A DNA stretch of 64,000 nt from Companilactobacillus jidongensis (GCF_003946575.1 NZ_RHOP01000010.1:35482-99481), one strand, 5' to 3'; shown: positions 39,694 through 49,082, counted from the stretch's first letter. The notes: generated by a model from the sequence alone, not told the origin. Numbers and translations are program-made.

Positions 39694-40494
39694 ATGGGGA
39701 TATCTATTGTTGTAACGTCCGGTAAAGGCGGAGTTGGTAAAACAACGACAACCGCTAATATTAGTTCCGTCTTAGCAAGCCTTGGCAAAAAAGTTTGTAT
39801 GGTGGATCTTGATATTGGATTAAGAAATTTAGATGCTGTATTGGGGCTTACAAATCGAATTGTTTATGACATTGTTGATGTAGCACAAAATCGAGTAGTT
39901 TTATCACAAGCATTGGTGAGAGATCCTAGATTTGAAGACAATTTGTATTTATTAGCGGCATCACAGTTTGCTGACAAGTATGTGTTGGATCAAGATTCAG
40001 TTAGAAGAATTATTACATATTTGAAGCAAAGATTTGATTTTGTAATGATCGATTGTCCTGCTGGTATCGAATATGGATTTCAGAATGCTGTTACGGTTGC
40101 TGATGGAGCAATTGTTGTCACAAATCCTGAATTGGCATCAGTTAGTGATGCTGATCGAGTCGTTGGCATTTTAGAAAGTATGAAAATGCCTATAACACCA
40201 CATTTGATAATTAATCGCGTTCGAAAAAACATGATTAATGAGGGAACTTCAATGAGAATTGATGATATCGTTAATCATCTAAGAATTCCTCTATTGGGTG
40301 TAGTGGTTGATGAAGACGATGTGATTGCGGCATCAAATGCTGGTCGAACGGTTATTTCAGATAACAATAGCGATGCAGGTCATAGTTATCGAAATATTGC
40401 TCATCGTATGTTGGGTGAGAACATTCCATTAGATATTTTCAATGGCGACAAAAAAACTGGCTTTTTCAGCAGAGTATTTGGTAGAAAAAAATAA
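39694..40494 (+). CDS. minD: Septum site-determining ATPase MinD
   Basis: Membrane-binding ATPase that recruits MinC. The 266-residue protein has the deviant Walker A KGGVGKTT at 11-18 and a MVDLDIGLRNLD segment. The C-terminal amphipathic membrane-targeting helix is GFFSRVFGRKK (256-266). It is the last gene of mreBCD-minCD. The thiT promoter overlaps its 3' end. Confidence 0.97.
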   Translation: MGISIVVTSGKGGVGKTTTTANISSVLASLGKKVCMVDLDIGLRNLDAVLGLTNRIVYDIVDVAQNRVVLSQALVRDPRFEDNLYLLAASQFADKYVLDQDSVRRIITYLKQRFDFVMIDCPAGIEYGFQNAVTVADGAIVVTNPELASVSDADRVVGILESMKMPITPHLIINRVRKNMINEGTSMRIDDIVNHLRIPLLGVVVDEDDVIAASNAGRTVISDNNSDAGHSYRNIAHRMLGENIPLDIFNGDKKTGFFSRVFGRKK

Positions 40495-40506
40495 TAATGG
40501 TACAAT
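40478..40506 (+). promoter_or_regulatory. thiT promoter
   Basis: TTGGTA (40478-40483), 17 bp, TACAAT (40501-40506) with TGG before it. The -35 lies inside the minD coding end. It drives the TPP riboswitch leader. Confidence 0.65.
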
Positions 40507-40523
40507 GATTTTAATTAAATAGT

Positions 40524-40669
40524 CAACACAGGGGGAGCCTTTGGCTGAGAGTGATTAAGTTCAGACCCTTTAAACCTGTTATGCCAGTACATGCGTAGGG
40601 ATAGTGTTGTTCAAGTAAATAAAAACTCGAACTCTCTTGTGATGACTGAAATCAGAAGGGAGTTTTTTT
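40524..40669 (+). promoter_or_regulatory. TPP (thi-box) riboswitch upstream of thiT
   Basis: Thiamine pyrophosphate aptamer at 40524-40609: P1 arms CAACAC and GTGTTG, the hallmark GGGGGAGCC...GGCTGAGA, and ACCCTTTAAACCTG with a T-A change in the usual ACCCTTTGAACCTG. The expression platform is a terminator at 40630-40663 (AACTCTCTT/AAGGGAGTT plus TGAT/ATCA) followed by seven T. The 3' arm contains the thiT ribosome binding site AGAAGGGAG, so ligand binding should block both transcription and translation. Confidence 0.95.
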
Positions 40670-41254
40670 GTGGCTAAAGCAATGTCTAAAACAAATAGTT
40701 TGGTGGTGCTGACAGAAGGGGCAATCATCGTCGCTGCTGCACAAGCATTATCTTTTGTACCTCACGATTTGGGTGTATCGTCGATCCAAGTCGAGTATGG
40801 TTTGATTCCAATGACTATTTACGCATTGAGAAGAGGACTGAAACCTGGTTTAACCGCTGGTTTTGTCTGGGGAATCTTGGATTTGATCTTGAAGGGATTC
40901 AGTAGTGGAGGATTTTTGAATCCACTTCAAGGGTTAGTCGAATATCCTCTGGCTTTCGCAGCGGTTGGATTAGTAGGATTAGGTAGTGTTCGGGTCAAGA
41001 ATAGAATTAATGAAAATAAAAATCCGTTGGGATTGATCATTTTTTATTCGGCGATAGGTTTCTTGGTAAAGTATTTCTTACATTTTATTGCTGGAGGTAT
41101 TTATTGGGGAGCATATGCACCGAAGACAATGAATCCGTGGATCTATTCTTTAGTTATTAACGGTGGTAGTTTTATAGCAAATATGATTATGTTGTTAATA
41201 CTGTTAGTATTATTAACACGCGTATTTAAGAGATTTATCATAACTAGAAATTAA
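40670..41254 (+). CDS. thiT: Energy-coupling factor thiamine transporter ThiT
   Basis: Substrate-binding S component of an ECF vitamin transporter, specific for thiamine. It is 194 residues with about six membrane helices. Family features include GLIPMTIYALRRGLKPGL and LGVSSIQVEYG near the N-terminus. It needs the shared EcfAA'T module, not in this window. The GTG start directly follows the riboswitch T-run, with the ribosome binding site in the terminator stem. TPP control supports the substrate. Confidence 0.95.
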   Translation: MAKAMSKTNSLVVLTEGAIIVAAAQALSFVPHDLGVSSIQVEYGLIPMTIYALRRGLKPGLTAGFVWGILDLILKGFSSGGFLNPLQGLVEYPLAFAAVGLVGLGSVRVKNRINENKNPLGLIIFYSAIGFLVKYFLHFIAGGIYWGAYAPKTMNPWIYSLVINGGSFIANMIMLLILLVLLTRVFKRFIITRN

Positions 41255-41307
41255 AAAAATAGTGCAGAATCAGGATTGAAAAATCTGATTCTGCACTATT
41301 TTTTTGT
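41253..41307. terminator. Strong bidirectional terminator between thiT and the DUF4044 gene
   Basis: AATAGTGCAGAATCAG pairs with CTGATTCTGCACTATT around a short loop, with A-rich and T-rich flanks on each side. It serves convergent genes on both strands. Confidence 0.92.
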
Positions 41308-41311
41308 CTTT

Positions 41312-41431
41312 TTAGATAAAGCTCATCAATGATCCGAGGACAATGCCACCGATCGTTACCAAAATCATTAACCAAACAACCACTTGGGTAATTTTTGTTA
41401 AAGTGCTTTTAGGCTTTTTTTCGTCGTTCAA
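41312..41431 (-). CDS. DUF4044 family 39-residue membrane protein
   Basis: A tiny gene found by translating the minus strand of the 412-bp gap between thiT and mraZ. The product begins MNDEKKPKSTLTKITQVV and continues with one hydrophobic helix, VVVWLMILVTIGGIVLGSL (17-35). This basic head plus single helix, with a TKITQVVVWLM-type core, matches the DUF4044 family. TTG start with AGGTGG seven bases upstream; two GTG codons just before it are alternatives. Terminated by the bidirectional hairpin. Function unknown; its position beside the division cluster recurs in lactobacilli as I recall. Confidence 0.75.
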   Translation of the reverse strand: MNDEKKPKSTLTKITQVVVWLMILVTIGGIVLGSLMSFI

Positions 41432-41604
41432 ACGTTCCACCACCTAGTTTTTATATATGAGAAATCTTACTTCACATGGGGTAATTATGCAACATTTCTG
41501 GTCGAAATATACTACTTTTGGGAAGATCCCCCACCACGGCATATGCTGATACATCAATAAATAAAACGTTTTACACATATCAGTGTCATTTTTCACAATA
41601 TGAA

Positions 41605-41634
41605 GTGGTTAATTGTGGTGATTTGTGGTAAATT
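41605..41634 (+). promoter_or_regulatory. MraZ boxes: three 10-bp tandem GTGGT repeats before mraZ
   Basis: GTGGTTAATT, GTGGTGATTT and GTGGTAAATT follow one another at exact 10-bp spacing (GTGGT at 41605, 41615 and 41625). MraZ is known to bind direct TGGG/GTGG-type repeats with this spacing upstream of its own operon and repress it. The last repeat contains a TGGTAAATT extended -10-like element, so binding would cover the promoter. The 170 bases between 41432 and 41600 hold no other gene that I can support. Confidence 0.75.
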
Positions 41635-41666
41635 AGAAAGTGTTAAAGAATTGAGGTGAACTATGG

Positions 41667-42098
41667 ATGTTCATGGGAGAGTTTCATCACACGATTGATA
41701 GTAAGGGTCGAATAATTATTCCTGCGAAGTTTCGTAAGGAAATTGGCGATGCTTTTGTAATTACTCGTGGTATGGATGGCTGTCTATTTGGATATTCCAT
41801 GGAACAATGGAGCAAGCTTGAGGCTCAGTTAGATAAATTGCCTTTAACTAAGAAGGATGCTCGTGCTTTCACTAGATTTTTCTATTCTGCCGCAGGTGAA
41901 ATGGAATTTGATAAGCAAGGTCGAGTTAACTTATCGTCGTCTTTAATAGAATTTGCTAAATTAAAAAAGAATTGTGTGGTAGTTGGTGTTTCAGATCGAA
42001 TTGAAATTTGGGATGAAACAAAATGGGATGAGTTCAACCAACAAGCCGAGGATAACTTTGAAGAAATATCGGAGAAAATGACAGACTTTGACTTCTAA
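41667..42098 (+). CDS. mraZ: Transcriptional regulator MraZ
   Basis: DNA-binding regulator of the division and cell-wall (dcw) cluster, 143 residues with two SpoVT-AbrB domains ([13 protein letters not shown] near 11-23; [12 protein letters not shown] near 79-90). It forms ring oligomers that bind tandem repeats such as those just upstream, giving autorepression. The start ATG 41667 has GAGGTGA seven bases upstream. It overlaps rsmH by 11 bases. Confidence 0.97.
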   Translation: MFMGEFHHTIDSKGRIIIPAKFRKEIGDAFVITRGMDGCLFGYSMEQWSKLEAQLDKLPLTKKDARAFTRFFYSAAGEMEFDKQGRVNLSSSLIEFAKLKKNCVVVGVSDRIEIWDETKWDEFNQQAEDNFEEISEKMTDFDF

Positions 42099-43038
42099 AG
42101 AATTTGTACATAAGACAGTATTATTAAAAGAAACAATAGACGAGGTTAATCCACGGGATAATGCAATCTTTGTTGATGCTACTTTTGGTCGTGGAGGACA
42201 CACTAAGGAATTATTAAGTCGCATTCATAACAGTACTGTTTATGCTTTTGATCGTGATGAAGCCGCAATTAAGACTGGCGAAGAAATCGAAAATAATCCG
42301 GATATTATTGGTACAAATAAATTAATATTGATTCGTGATAATTTTGAAAACATGAAAGAACGTTTGAATGAATTGGACGTTACAGCTGTTGACGGAATTG
42401 TGTATGACTTAGGTGTTTCATCACCACAATTTGATGATGCTGTTCGTGGATTTAGCTATAAAAAAGAAGCTAGATTAGATATGAGAATGGATCAACGTCA
42501 AGAATTAGACGCTGAAAAAATAGTCAATGATTGGTCATACAATGATTTGATAAGTATTTTTTTCAAATATAGTGATGAAAAGTTTTCTAAACAAATTGCT
42601 CGTTCGATCGAGCGTACAAGGGAAGATCATCGTATAACATCTACGTTGGAGTTAGCTGACATTATTAAAAATTCTATTCCAGCTGCGAGACGACGTACTG
42701 GTGGACATCCAGCAAAGAGAATTTTTCAAGCTATAAGAATTGCAGTTAATGACGAGCTTGGATCACTCGAAAGATCATTAGAACAAGCAATTCATTTGTT
42801 AGCCCCTAAGGGCAGAATAAGCGTTATTACATTCCAATCTAAAGAAGATCGAATTGTAAAACACATTTTCAAAGAAAATTCAGAAATTGATCTGCCAAGG
42901 GGACTCCCTGTAGTACCAGACAATTTAAAACCGTTATTACAACAAATTACTAGGAAGCCAATTTTACCTAGTGAAGATGAATTAGACGAAAATAATCGTG
43001 CACATAGTGCAAAATTACGTGTTGTTGAGAAGATTTAG
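42088..43038 (+). CDS. rsmH: 16S rRNA m4C1402 methyltransferase RsmH (MraW)
   Basis: S-adenosylmethionine enzyme that N4-methylates C1402 in the ribosomal P site. The 316-residue protein has [16 protein letters not shown] near 28-43, [11 protein letters not shown] and the [20 protein letters not shown] block of the family. It starts with TTG inside the end of mraZ, with GGAGA about 12 bases upstream. Second gene of the dcw cluster. Confidence 0.97.
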   Translation: MTSKEFVHKTVLLKETIDEVNPRDNAIFVDATFGRGGHTKELLSRIHNSTVYAFDRDEAAIKTGEEIENNPDIIGTNKLILIRDNFENMKERLNELDVTAVDGIVYDLGVSSPQFDDAVRGFSYKKEARLDMRMDQRQELDAEKIVNDWSYNDLISIFFKYSDEKFSKQIARSIERTREDHRITSTLELADIIKNSIPAARRRTGGHPAKRIFQAIRIAVNDELGSLERSLEQAIHLLAPKGRISVITFQSKEDRIVKHIFKENSEIDLPRGLPVVPDNLKPLLQQITRKPILPSEDELDENNRAHSAKLRVVEKI

Positions 43039-43051
43039 TTATGGAGAATTT

Positions 43052-43423
43052 ATGATGAGAGAAAGCACAGCTAGAAATCTAGCAAATTATGAAACAGTGG
43101 AACAACCACAATCAAATCCTGCTGGCGCACCAAAGCCAGCAACTCATAAAGTAGCGTTATCAAAATTAGAGGCAACTTTAATAGTTGGTCTTGGCTTTTT
43201 AACGTTGATTTTGATGGTTTCGTTGGTAAGTATCAAGGTTTCTATGACTTCCGCTCAAAATAACTTGGATCATATCTCAACGCAAATAACACAAGTAAAT
43301 ACAGATAACGTAAACTTACGCCAAGAAATTTCTGAGATGACCAGTTTTGATCGTCTTTCAGCCTTTGCCAAAAAACATAACTTAAAAATGAGTAACAAAA
43401 ACGTAAGGAACGTATCGAAATGA
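43052..43423 (+). CDS. ftsL: Cell division protein FtsL
   Basis: Small bitopic divisome protein that bridges DivIB/DivIC and the septal synthase. The 123-residue product has a cytoplasmic head, a membrane helix at about 41-62 and a leucine-zipper-like external coiled coil (about 65-100). Start ATG 43052 is chosen because GGAG lies eight bases upstream; the reading frame continues upstream inside rsmH and was rejected. A second ATG is immediately adjacent. Its stop overlaps the next start (ATGA). Confidence 0.92.
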   Translation: MMRESTARNLANYETVEQPQSNPAGAPKPATHKVALSKLEATLIVGLGFLTLILMVSLVSIKVSMTSAQNNLDHISTQITQVNTDNVNLRQEISEMTSFDRLSAFAKKHNLKMSNKNVRNVSK

Positions 43424-45585
43424 AATTTGGGAAAATATTTAAAAATAAGGCAAGACGCAATCATTATATCGTTGGTGGGATAATATTGATTGCGACTGCC
43501 CTTTTTTTTATTGTCTGTATATACCGCTTTGCGTCTATTTCAACGCGCAAAGAATATAACGGCGTTAATTTGGAACAGAGAACAAAGATGAAATATGAAC
43601 GAACATCAAAGGTCAATGCTAAGCGTGGCGACATTCTTGATACAAATGGCGATATGATTGCTGGTGATTCTACTATCTATAATATTTATGCTGTTTTAGA
43701 TAAGAAAGCCAAGACAACTGATGGCAAGTCTGATCATGTTATTAATAAGCAACAAACCGCAAAGATTTTGAGTAAGTATTTACCACTATCAAAAAAAGAA
43801 GTCATGAAGTTTTTGACTCCCAAAAACAAAGGACAGTATCAAGTTGAATTTGGCCAAGCTGGCCGTGGACTGTCAATTGAAATAAAAAATAAAATCAAAA
43901 ACAAAAATCTGCCGGGAATTCATTTTGTTGAGTTGCCCTCAAGATCATATCCCAATGGGGTTTTTGCTACTAACTTAGTCGGAATTACAAAAGCTGATAA
44001 TGCTAATGATACTAACAGCAATATTAGTGGTGTTATGGGTATTGAAAAGTATTTCAATAAGCTTTTAACGGGTAAAAATGGTAAGAGAGTTACCAAAGTT
44101 GATTCAAATGGTAATGAGCTGCCGGGTTCTCAAGTTATTGAGAAGAGTTCTGTCGACGGATCAAATATCTATCTAACGCTTAATAGTCGAATTCAACAAT
44201 ATGCTGAAATTTTGGCTCAACAGATTCAGGACAAATATGTACCTAAAAACTTACAAGTTTTAGTTATGAACGCTAAGACAGGGGCCATTGAAGCTGCCAC
44301 TCAACGTCCAACCTTCAATCCAACTACTAAGAAGGGATTATCTGATAGTTGGCGTGATACCTTAGTTGAGGATCAGTTTGAACCTGGCTCCGTTATGAAG
44401 ATTTTGACTTTATCAGCATCAATTGATTCTGGTAATTATAAGCCTAATGAATTGTATAAGTCAGGCTCTGTTGAAGTTGGTGGACGTACAATTAGTGATT
44501 GGAATAATGCTGGATGGGGTTATATTCCTGTTTCAGAAGCGTTCCCACGTTCATCAAATGTCGGTATGGTTCATCTTGAAGAAGAAATGGGCTCAAAAAC
44601 TTGGATGGAATATATGAAGAAGTTCCATATTGGGGATAAAACTAATGTTGATTTACCGGGTGAGGTCGCAGGAAGTATTTCGTTTGAACATGCAAGTGAT
44701 CAAGCCATGACTTCGTTTGGACAAAGTGTCAATGTGAATGATATGCAGATGTTACAAGCATTTTCAGCAATTGCAAATGGCGGTAAAATGATCAAGCCAC
44801 AAATCATTCAGAAGATAGTTGACCCGACAACTGGTAAGACGACAAAAACGTATAAGCGCACAGTAGTTGGAACACCAATTAAGGCAAGTACTGCGAAACA
44901 GGTTCAGAAGGCAATGCGCCAAGTCGTTACAAAGAATTATGGTACTGGTCTGGTTTATAATGTCCCTGGTGTCAAGGTTGGAGTTAAAACTGGTACAGCA
45001 CAGATTGCATCGCCGAGCGGTGGGTATTTGACTGGTAATAACAATTATATTTTCTCAGTGGCTGGGTTAGTTCCTTACAATAATCCAAATTACATTGTGT
45101 ATATAACGATGCAGCAACCACAGCAAATGACGGAATCACCTGAAAAAATCTTATCAGAAATATTCAATCCATTGGTTACACGCCTGGTGAGTCAAGGCCA
45201 AGCACAAACTAATACTACAGATGCTGGAAGCCAATATGTAAGTATTCCTAGCCTGTTGAATAATACAACTGAGGAAGCTACAAAAGAAATTACAAAAATG
45301 GGTCTACAAACTGGTATTATTGGTACCGGTAATAAAGTTGTTCAACAGCTACCAGCTAGTGGCGAAAAAGTTATGCCTGGTCAAAGGATTGTCTTACTAA
45401 CTAATGGCGCCATGACAATGCCTGATTTAACTGGTTGGTCTAAGAATGATGTAATGAAGTTTGCTGAAGTTACTGGAGCACAAGTTACGACCAAGGGAGA
45501 CGGATATGTTACTAAACAATCTGTTGAAAAAGGCCATGTGATTAGTGACAGTGGTAAAATTATAATTACGTTGAAAAACAAATAA
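43420..45585 (+). CDS. pbp2X: Division-specific class B penicillin-binding protein with PASTA domains (PBP2X type)
   Basis: Septal transpeptidase that crosslinks peptidoglycan. The 721-residue protein has an N-terminal membrane anchor (about 16-37), a dimerisation domain and a transpeptidase domain with S324-V-M-K327, S378-S-N380 and K523-T-G525. Two C-terminal PASTA domains follow (about 600-720). The Ser-Xaa-Xaa-Lys serine is the beta-lactam target. The position between ftsL and mraY matches pneumococcal pbp2X. The start overlaps the ftsL stop. Confidence 0.96.
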   Translation: MKFGKIFKNKARRNHYIVGGIILIATALFFIVCIYRFASISTRKEYNGVNLEQRTKMKYERTSKVNAKRGDILDTNGDMIAGDSTIYNIYAVLDKKAKTTDGKSDHVINKQQTAKILSKYLPLSKKEVMKFLTPKNKGQYQVEFGQAGRGLSIEIKNKIKNKNLPGIHFVELPSRSYPNGVFATNLVGITKADNANDTNSNISGVMGIEKYFNKLLTGKNGKRVTKVDSNGNELPGSQVIEKSSVDGSNIYLTLNSRIQQYAEILAQQIQDKYVPKNLQVLVMNAKTGAIEAATQRPTFNPTTKKGLSDSWRDTLVEDQFEPGSVMKILTLSASIDSGNYKPNELYKSGSVEVGGRTISDWNNAGWGYIPVSEAFPRSSNVGMVHLEEEMGSKTWMEYMKKFHIGDKTNVDLPGEVAGSISFEHASDQAMTSFGQSVNVNDMQMLQAFSAIANGGKMIKPQIIQKIVDPTTGKTTKTYKRTVVGTPIKASTAKQVQKAMRQVVTKNYGTGLVYNVPGVKVGVKTGTAQIASPSGGYLTGNNNYIFSVAGLVPYNNPNYIVYITMQQPQQMTESPEKILSEIFNPLVTRLVSQGQAQTNTTDAGSQYVSIPSLLNNTTEEATKEITKMGLQTGIIGTGNKVVQQLPASGEKVMPGQRIVLLTNGAMTMPDLTGWSKNDVMKFAEVTGAQVTTKGDGYVTKQSVEKGHVISDSGKIIITLKNK

Positions 45586-45611
45586 ATTGTTAAATAATTA
45601 AGGGGATTTTT

Positions 45612-46577
45612 ATGGAACTTAGTAATATTGTTATAGACATTGCTAGTGCTGCAGCAATTGTTGCCATCTTGATGCCATTCTTGATCGGCTATTTGATAGC
45701 ACATAAAGAGGGTCAATCTATTCGTGAAGAGGGACCAAAATGGCATGAAAAAAAATCAGGTACACCTACAATGGGTGGTCTCTTAATAATTTTAGCAACT
45801 GCTGTAACTAGTTTGTGGGTCGGTCTTTGGCAAGGACAATTGACACATTCGTTATTAATTACGACATTTGTTATTGTTCTGTATGGATGTATTGGATTTG
45901 TCGATGACTTTATAAAGGTCTTCAAGAAGAGAAATTTGGGTCTTAAGGCTTACCAAAAATTGATTCTACAAATTATTGTTGCTGCCATTTTCTTATATGT
46001 ATACAACGATGACCAATTACCAATGAACTTTTCGATTCCTGGTCTATTTTCAATTAATTCGGCAGTGATTTTTGTTCTATTCACAGTTTTCTGGTTAGTT
46101 GGGTTTTCTAATGCTACTAATTTGACCGATGGATTGGATGGATTGCTTGGTGGATTAGGAACTATTTCATATGCAACTTACGGTTATATTTCGCTTTATC
46201 AGAATCGGACCGACTTGGCAATTATCTGTTTTTCAGTTGTCGGAGCATTGTTAGCGTTTTTGGTCTTTAATCACAAACCTGCCAGAATCTTTATGGGTGA
46301 TGTTGGTTCACTTGCATTAGGAGCTGGATTAGCAGCCATTTCGATTTTATTAGGAAGATACTGGTCATTATTATTGATTGGCTTAGTTTACGTACTTGAA
46401 ACTGCTAGTGTTATGTTACAAGTTTTCTCATTCAAAGTTTTCCATCGTCGAATTTTTAAGATGACACCAATTCATCATCATTTTGAAATGTTAGGTTGGA
46501 ATGAATGGAAAGTTGATATTGTTTTTTGGATCGTTGGTATTATTTGTTCAGGAATTTATTTAATTTTATTTATGTAG
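45612..46577 (+). CDS. mraY: Phospho-N-acetylmuramoyl-pentapeptide-transferase MraY
   Basis: Membrane enzyme making lipid I from UDP-MurNAc-pentapeptide and undecaprenyl phosphate. The 321-residue protein has about ten membrane helices. Conserved landmarks are GTPTMGG near 52-58, the metal-binding FVDDFIK, NLTDGLDGL and FMGDVGSLALG loops, and TPIHHHFE near the C-terminus. ATG start with AAGGGGA upstream. Confidence 0.97.
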   Translation: MELSNIVIDIASAAAIVAILMPFLIGYLIAHKEGQSIREEGPKWHEKKSGTPTMGGLLIILATAVTSLWVGLWQGQLTHSLLITTFVIVLYGCIGFVDDFIKVFKKRNLGLKAYQKLILQIIVAAIFLYVYNDDQLPMNFSIPGLFSINSAVIFVLFTVFWLVGFSNATNLTDGLDGLLGGLGTISYATYGYISLYQNRTDLAIICFSVVGALLAFLVFNHKPARIFMGDVGSLALGAGLAAISILLGRYWSLLLIGLVYVLETASVMLQVFSFKVFHRRIFKMTPIHHHFEMLGWNEWKVDIVFWIVGIICSGIYLILFM

Positions 46578-46587
46578 GAAGTCAGTT

Positions 46588-47958
46588 ATGAAAACAAAAA
46601 GTAATTATTCAAATAAAAAAATATTGGTTTTAGGTCTTGCAAAAAGTGGCTTTGCAGTCGCAAAATTACTGAAAAAAATGAATTCAGATGTAACTGTAGT
46701 TGATTCGAATCCACTTGAAGGTAATGATGAAGCCAAGCAATTGCTTGATGATGGTTTCAAGGTTATTACTGGTAGTAACGATGCCAGCCTAATTGATGAT
46801 TCATATGATTATGTTGTCAAGAATCCTGGAATCCCATATTCAAATGAATTGATAAAGCATGCGCAAAAAATTGGTGTACCAGTTGTTACAGAACCAGAAA
46901 TTGCATATAGTTTTTCTGATGCGACAATGGTTGCTGTTACAGGAACTAATGGTAAAACGACCGTAACGACATTGATTCAATTGATGTTGGCACATTCTCC
47001 TAAATTCAAAAAATCTTACTATGCTGGTAATATCGGTATTCCTATTTCTGACGTTATTCAAAAGGCAACCAAAGACGACGTTGTTGTAACTGAATTATCG
47101 AGTTTTCAACTTGAAGGAACCATCGAATTACATCCACATGTTGCTGTGCTTAATAATATTTATTCAACACATCTTGATTTTCATGGAAACCGTGAAAATT
47201 ATATTAAGGCTAAAATGCATATTACAAAGAATCAGACAAAAGATGATTACTTTATTGTGAACTGGAATACAGAAGAATGGCGTAATTTAGCTAAACAATC
47301 AAAAGCAATTATTAATCCATTTTCTGATGAACAAGAATTGACTAATGGAGCATACGCAAAGAACAACGAAATTTACTTCAATAAGGAATTTGTTATGAAT
47401 ACTGACTCAATACAAATTCCTGGTGAACATAATGTTCAAAATGCGTTGGCAGCCATTAATGTTGCTAAACTTTTTGATGTGAGTAATGAAGATATAATTG
47501 ATATTCTGGCATCATTTAAGGGTGTTAAACATCGTATCCAATATGTAGATAAATTTAATGGTCGAAAATTTTATAATGATTCTAAAGCTACAAACACCGA
47601 AGCAACTATAGTTGCCTTGAGTGCTTTCAAAGAACCAATCGTTCTTATTGCTGGGGGACTTGATCGTGGCAATGGTTTTGATGAACTTGTACCTCATTTG
47701 AAGGGCAAAGTTAAAAATATTGTTTTGTATGGTCAAACTGCCGACAAGATGGTTGATGCGGCTAAGAAAGCAGAAATTAGTAGTATTACTAAAGTTAAAA
47801 ATTTAAAAGAAGCCGTTCCAGAAGCATATCGTCAAAGTAACGAAGGGGAAGTTGTTTTACTATCACCAGCTGCTGCAAGTTGGGATCAATTTGATACCTT
47901 CGAACAACGTGGAGACCAGTATATTGATGAGGTTGAAGCACTAAAAGGGGAAAACTAA
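46588..47958 (+). CDS. murD: UDP-N-acetylmuramoylalanine--D-glutamate ligase
   Basis: Adds D-glutamate to UDP-MurNAc-L-Ala in the cytoplasm with ATP. The 456-residue protein has an N-terminal Rossmann-like uridine-binding domain (LVLGLAKSGFA), P-loop GTNGKT at 119-124 in the central ATPase domain, and a C-terminal domain with DSKATNTEAT. The stop overlaps the murG start by one base. The other Mur ligases murC, murE and murF are not in this cluster. Confidence 0.97.
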   Translation: MKTKSNYSNKKILVLGLAKSGFAVAKLLKKMNSDVTVVDSNPLEGNDEAKQLLDDGFKVITGSNDASLIDDSYDYVVKNPGIPYSNELIKHAQKIGVPVVTEPEIAYSFSDATMVAVTGTNGKTTVTTLIQLMLAHSPKFKKSYYAGNIGIPISDVIQKATKDDVVVTELSSFQLEGTIELHPHVAVLNNIYSTHLDFHGNRENYIKAKMHITKNQTKDDYFIVNWNTEEWRNLAKQSKAIINPFSDEQELTNGAYAKNNEIYFNKEFVMNTDSIQIPGEHNVQNALAAINVAKLFDVSNEDIIDILASFKGVKHRIQYVDKFNGRKFYNDSKATNTEATIVALSAFKEPIVLIAGGLDRGNGFDELVPHLKGKVKNIVLYGQTADKMVDAAKKAEISSITKVKNLKEAVPEAYRQSNEGEVVLLSPAAASWDQFDTFEQRGDQYIDEVEALKGEN

Positions 47959-49067
47959 TGGATAAACTACGAGTTATTGTATCCGGTGGTGGTACCGGTG
48001 GTCATATTTATCCCGCAATGGCGCTTATCAAGCGTTTAAAAGAGCGTGATATGATCGATGATGTTTTGTACGTTGGTACCGAAAAGGGCTTAGAGAGCAA
48101 AATTGTCAAGCAGGCGGGTATTAAGTTTGAAACAATTGAGATCAAGGGCTTTAAACGTAAGCTGACTTTGGAAAATGTAAAAGTTATGGAATTATTCTTA
48201 TCTAGTGTTGGCAAGTCCAAAAAAATCGTTAAGGACTTTAATCCAGACATCGTTATTGGTACTGGTGGTTATGTTTCAAGTTCGGTTGTATATGCGGCAC
48301 ATCGTTTACATATACCGACAGTTATTCATGAACAAAACTCAATTGCTGGTGTAACGAACAAGTTTCTAGGACATTTTGTTGATCGTATTGCCATTGCCTT
48401 CAAGGAAGCACAAGATCAGTTTCCAGAGAAACGTAAAATTGCCTTTACTGGGAATCCTCGTGCTCAAGAAGCTGTAGGAATTAAACCCAATGACCGTCTG
48501 AAGGAACTGAGTTTAACGCCAGGGGTTCCGACAGTGATGATATTTGGTGGTTCACGTGGTGCAACGCCAATTAATAATGCCGCAATTGATTCAATGGAAA
48601 AGTTTTCTAGTGAGAATTATCAAGTTTTGTTTGTTACAGGTCGCGTTCATTACGATGATGTAATGAAGAAGATCGATGAAAAGTACTTAAACAGTGCAAA
48701 TATCTCTGTATTACCATATATTGATAATATGCCAGAAGTATTACCTGACATTAATCTAATTGTTGGACGCAGTGGTGCAACTAGTATTGCTGAGATTACT
48801 GCTTTGGGTATCCCATCAATTTTCATTCCGAGTCCTTATGTAACGCATGATCATCAAACTAAAAATGCGATGTCAGTGGCTAAGAATGGTGCAGCTACAA
48901 TGATTCCAGAATCTGAATTAACTGCAGATGGATTGTTTGCTGAGATCAATCGAATCATGAATGATAAAGATGTTCAAGAAAAGATGTCAGATGCATCTAA
49001 GCAAAATGGAGTTCCTGATGCATCTGATCGATTGATCAAAGTAATGACTAGTTTAGTAAATAAATAA
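47958..49067 (+). CDS. murG: Lipid II synthase MurG (GlcNAc transferase)
   Basis: Transfers GlcNAc to lipid I, giving lipid II on the inner membrane face. The 369-residue GT-B enzyme has the N-terminal glycine-rich loop SGGGTGGH at 9-16, the second G-loop FGGSRGA and the UDP-GlcNAc-binding GRSGATSIAE...PSPYVTHDHQTKNA region. Translation is coupled to murD through TAATG. Confidence 0.97.
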   Translation: MDKLRVIVSGGGTGGHIYPAMALIKRLKERDMIDDVLYVGTEKGLESKIVKQAGIKFETIEIKGFKRKLTLENVKVMELFLSSVGKSKKIVKDFNPDIVIGTGGYVSSSVVYAAHRLHIPTVIHEQNSIAGVTNKFLGHFVDRIAIAFKEAQDQFPEKRKIAFTGNPRAQEAVGIKPNDRLKELSLTPGVPTVMIFGGSRGATPINNAAIDSMEKFSSENYQVLFVTGRVHYDDVMKKIDEKYLNSANISVLPYIDNMPEVLPDINLIVGRSGATSIAEITALGIPSIFIPSPYVTHDHQTKNAMSVAKNGAATMIPESELTADGLFAEINRIMNDKDVQEKMSDASKQNGVPDASDRLIKVMTSLVNK

Positions 49068-49082
49068 TGTTGAGGTTTTACG

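Noticed and set aside
41561..41575. AAAACGTTTT palindrome upstream of mraZ resembling a CcpA cre site
   Set aside because: It lacks the key outer G and C of the cre consensus and lies well upstream of the likely promoter, so it is probably chance in AT-rich DNA.
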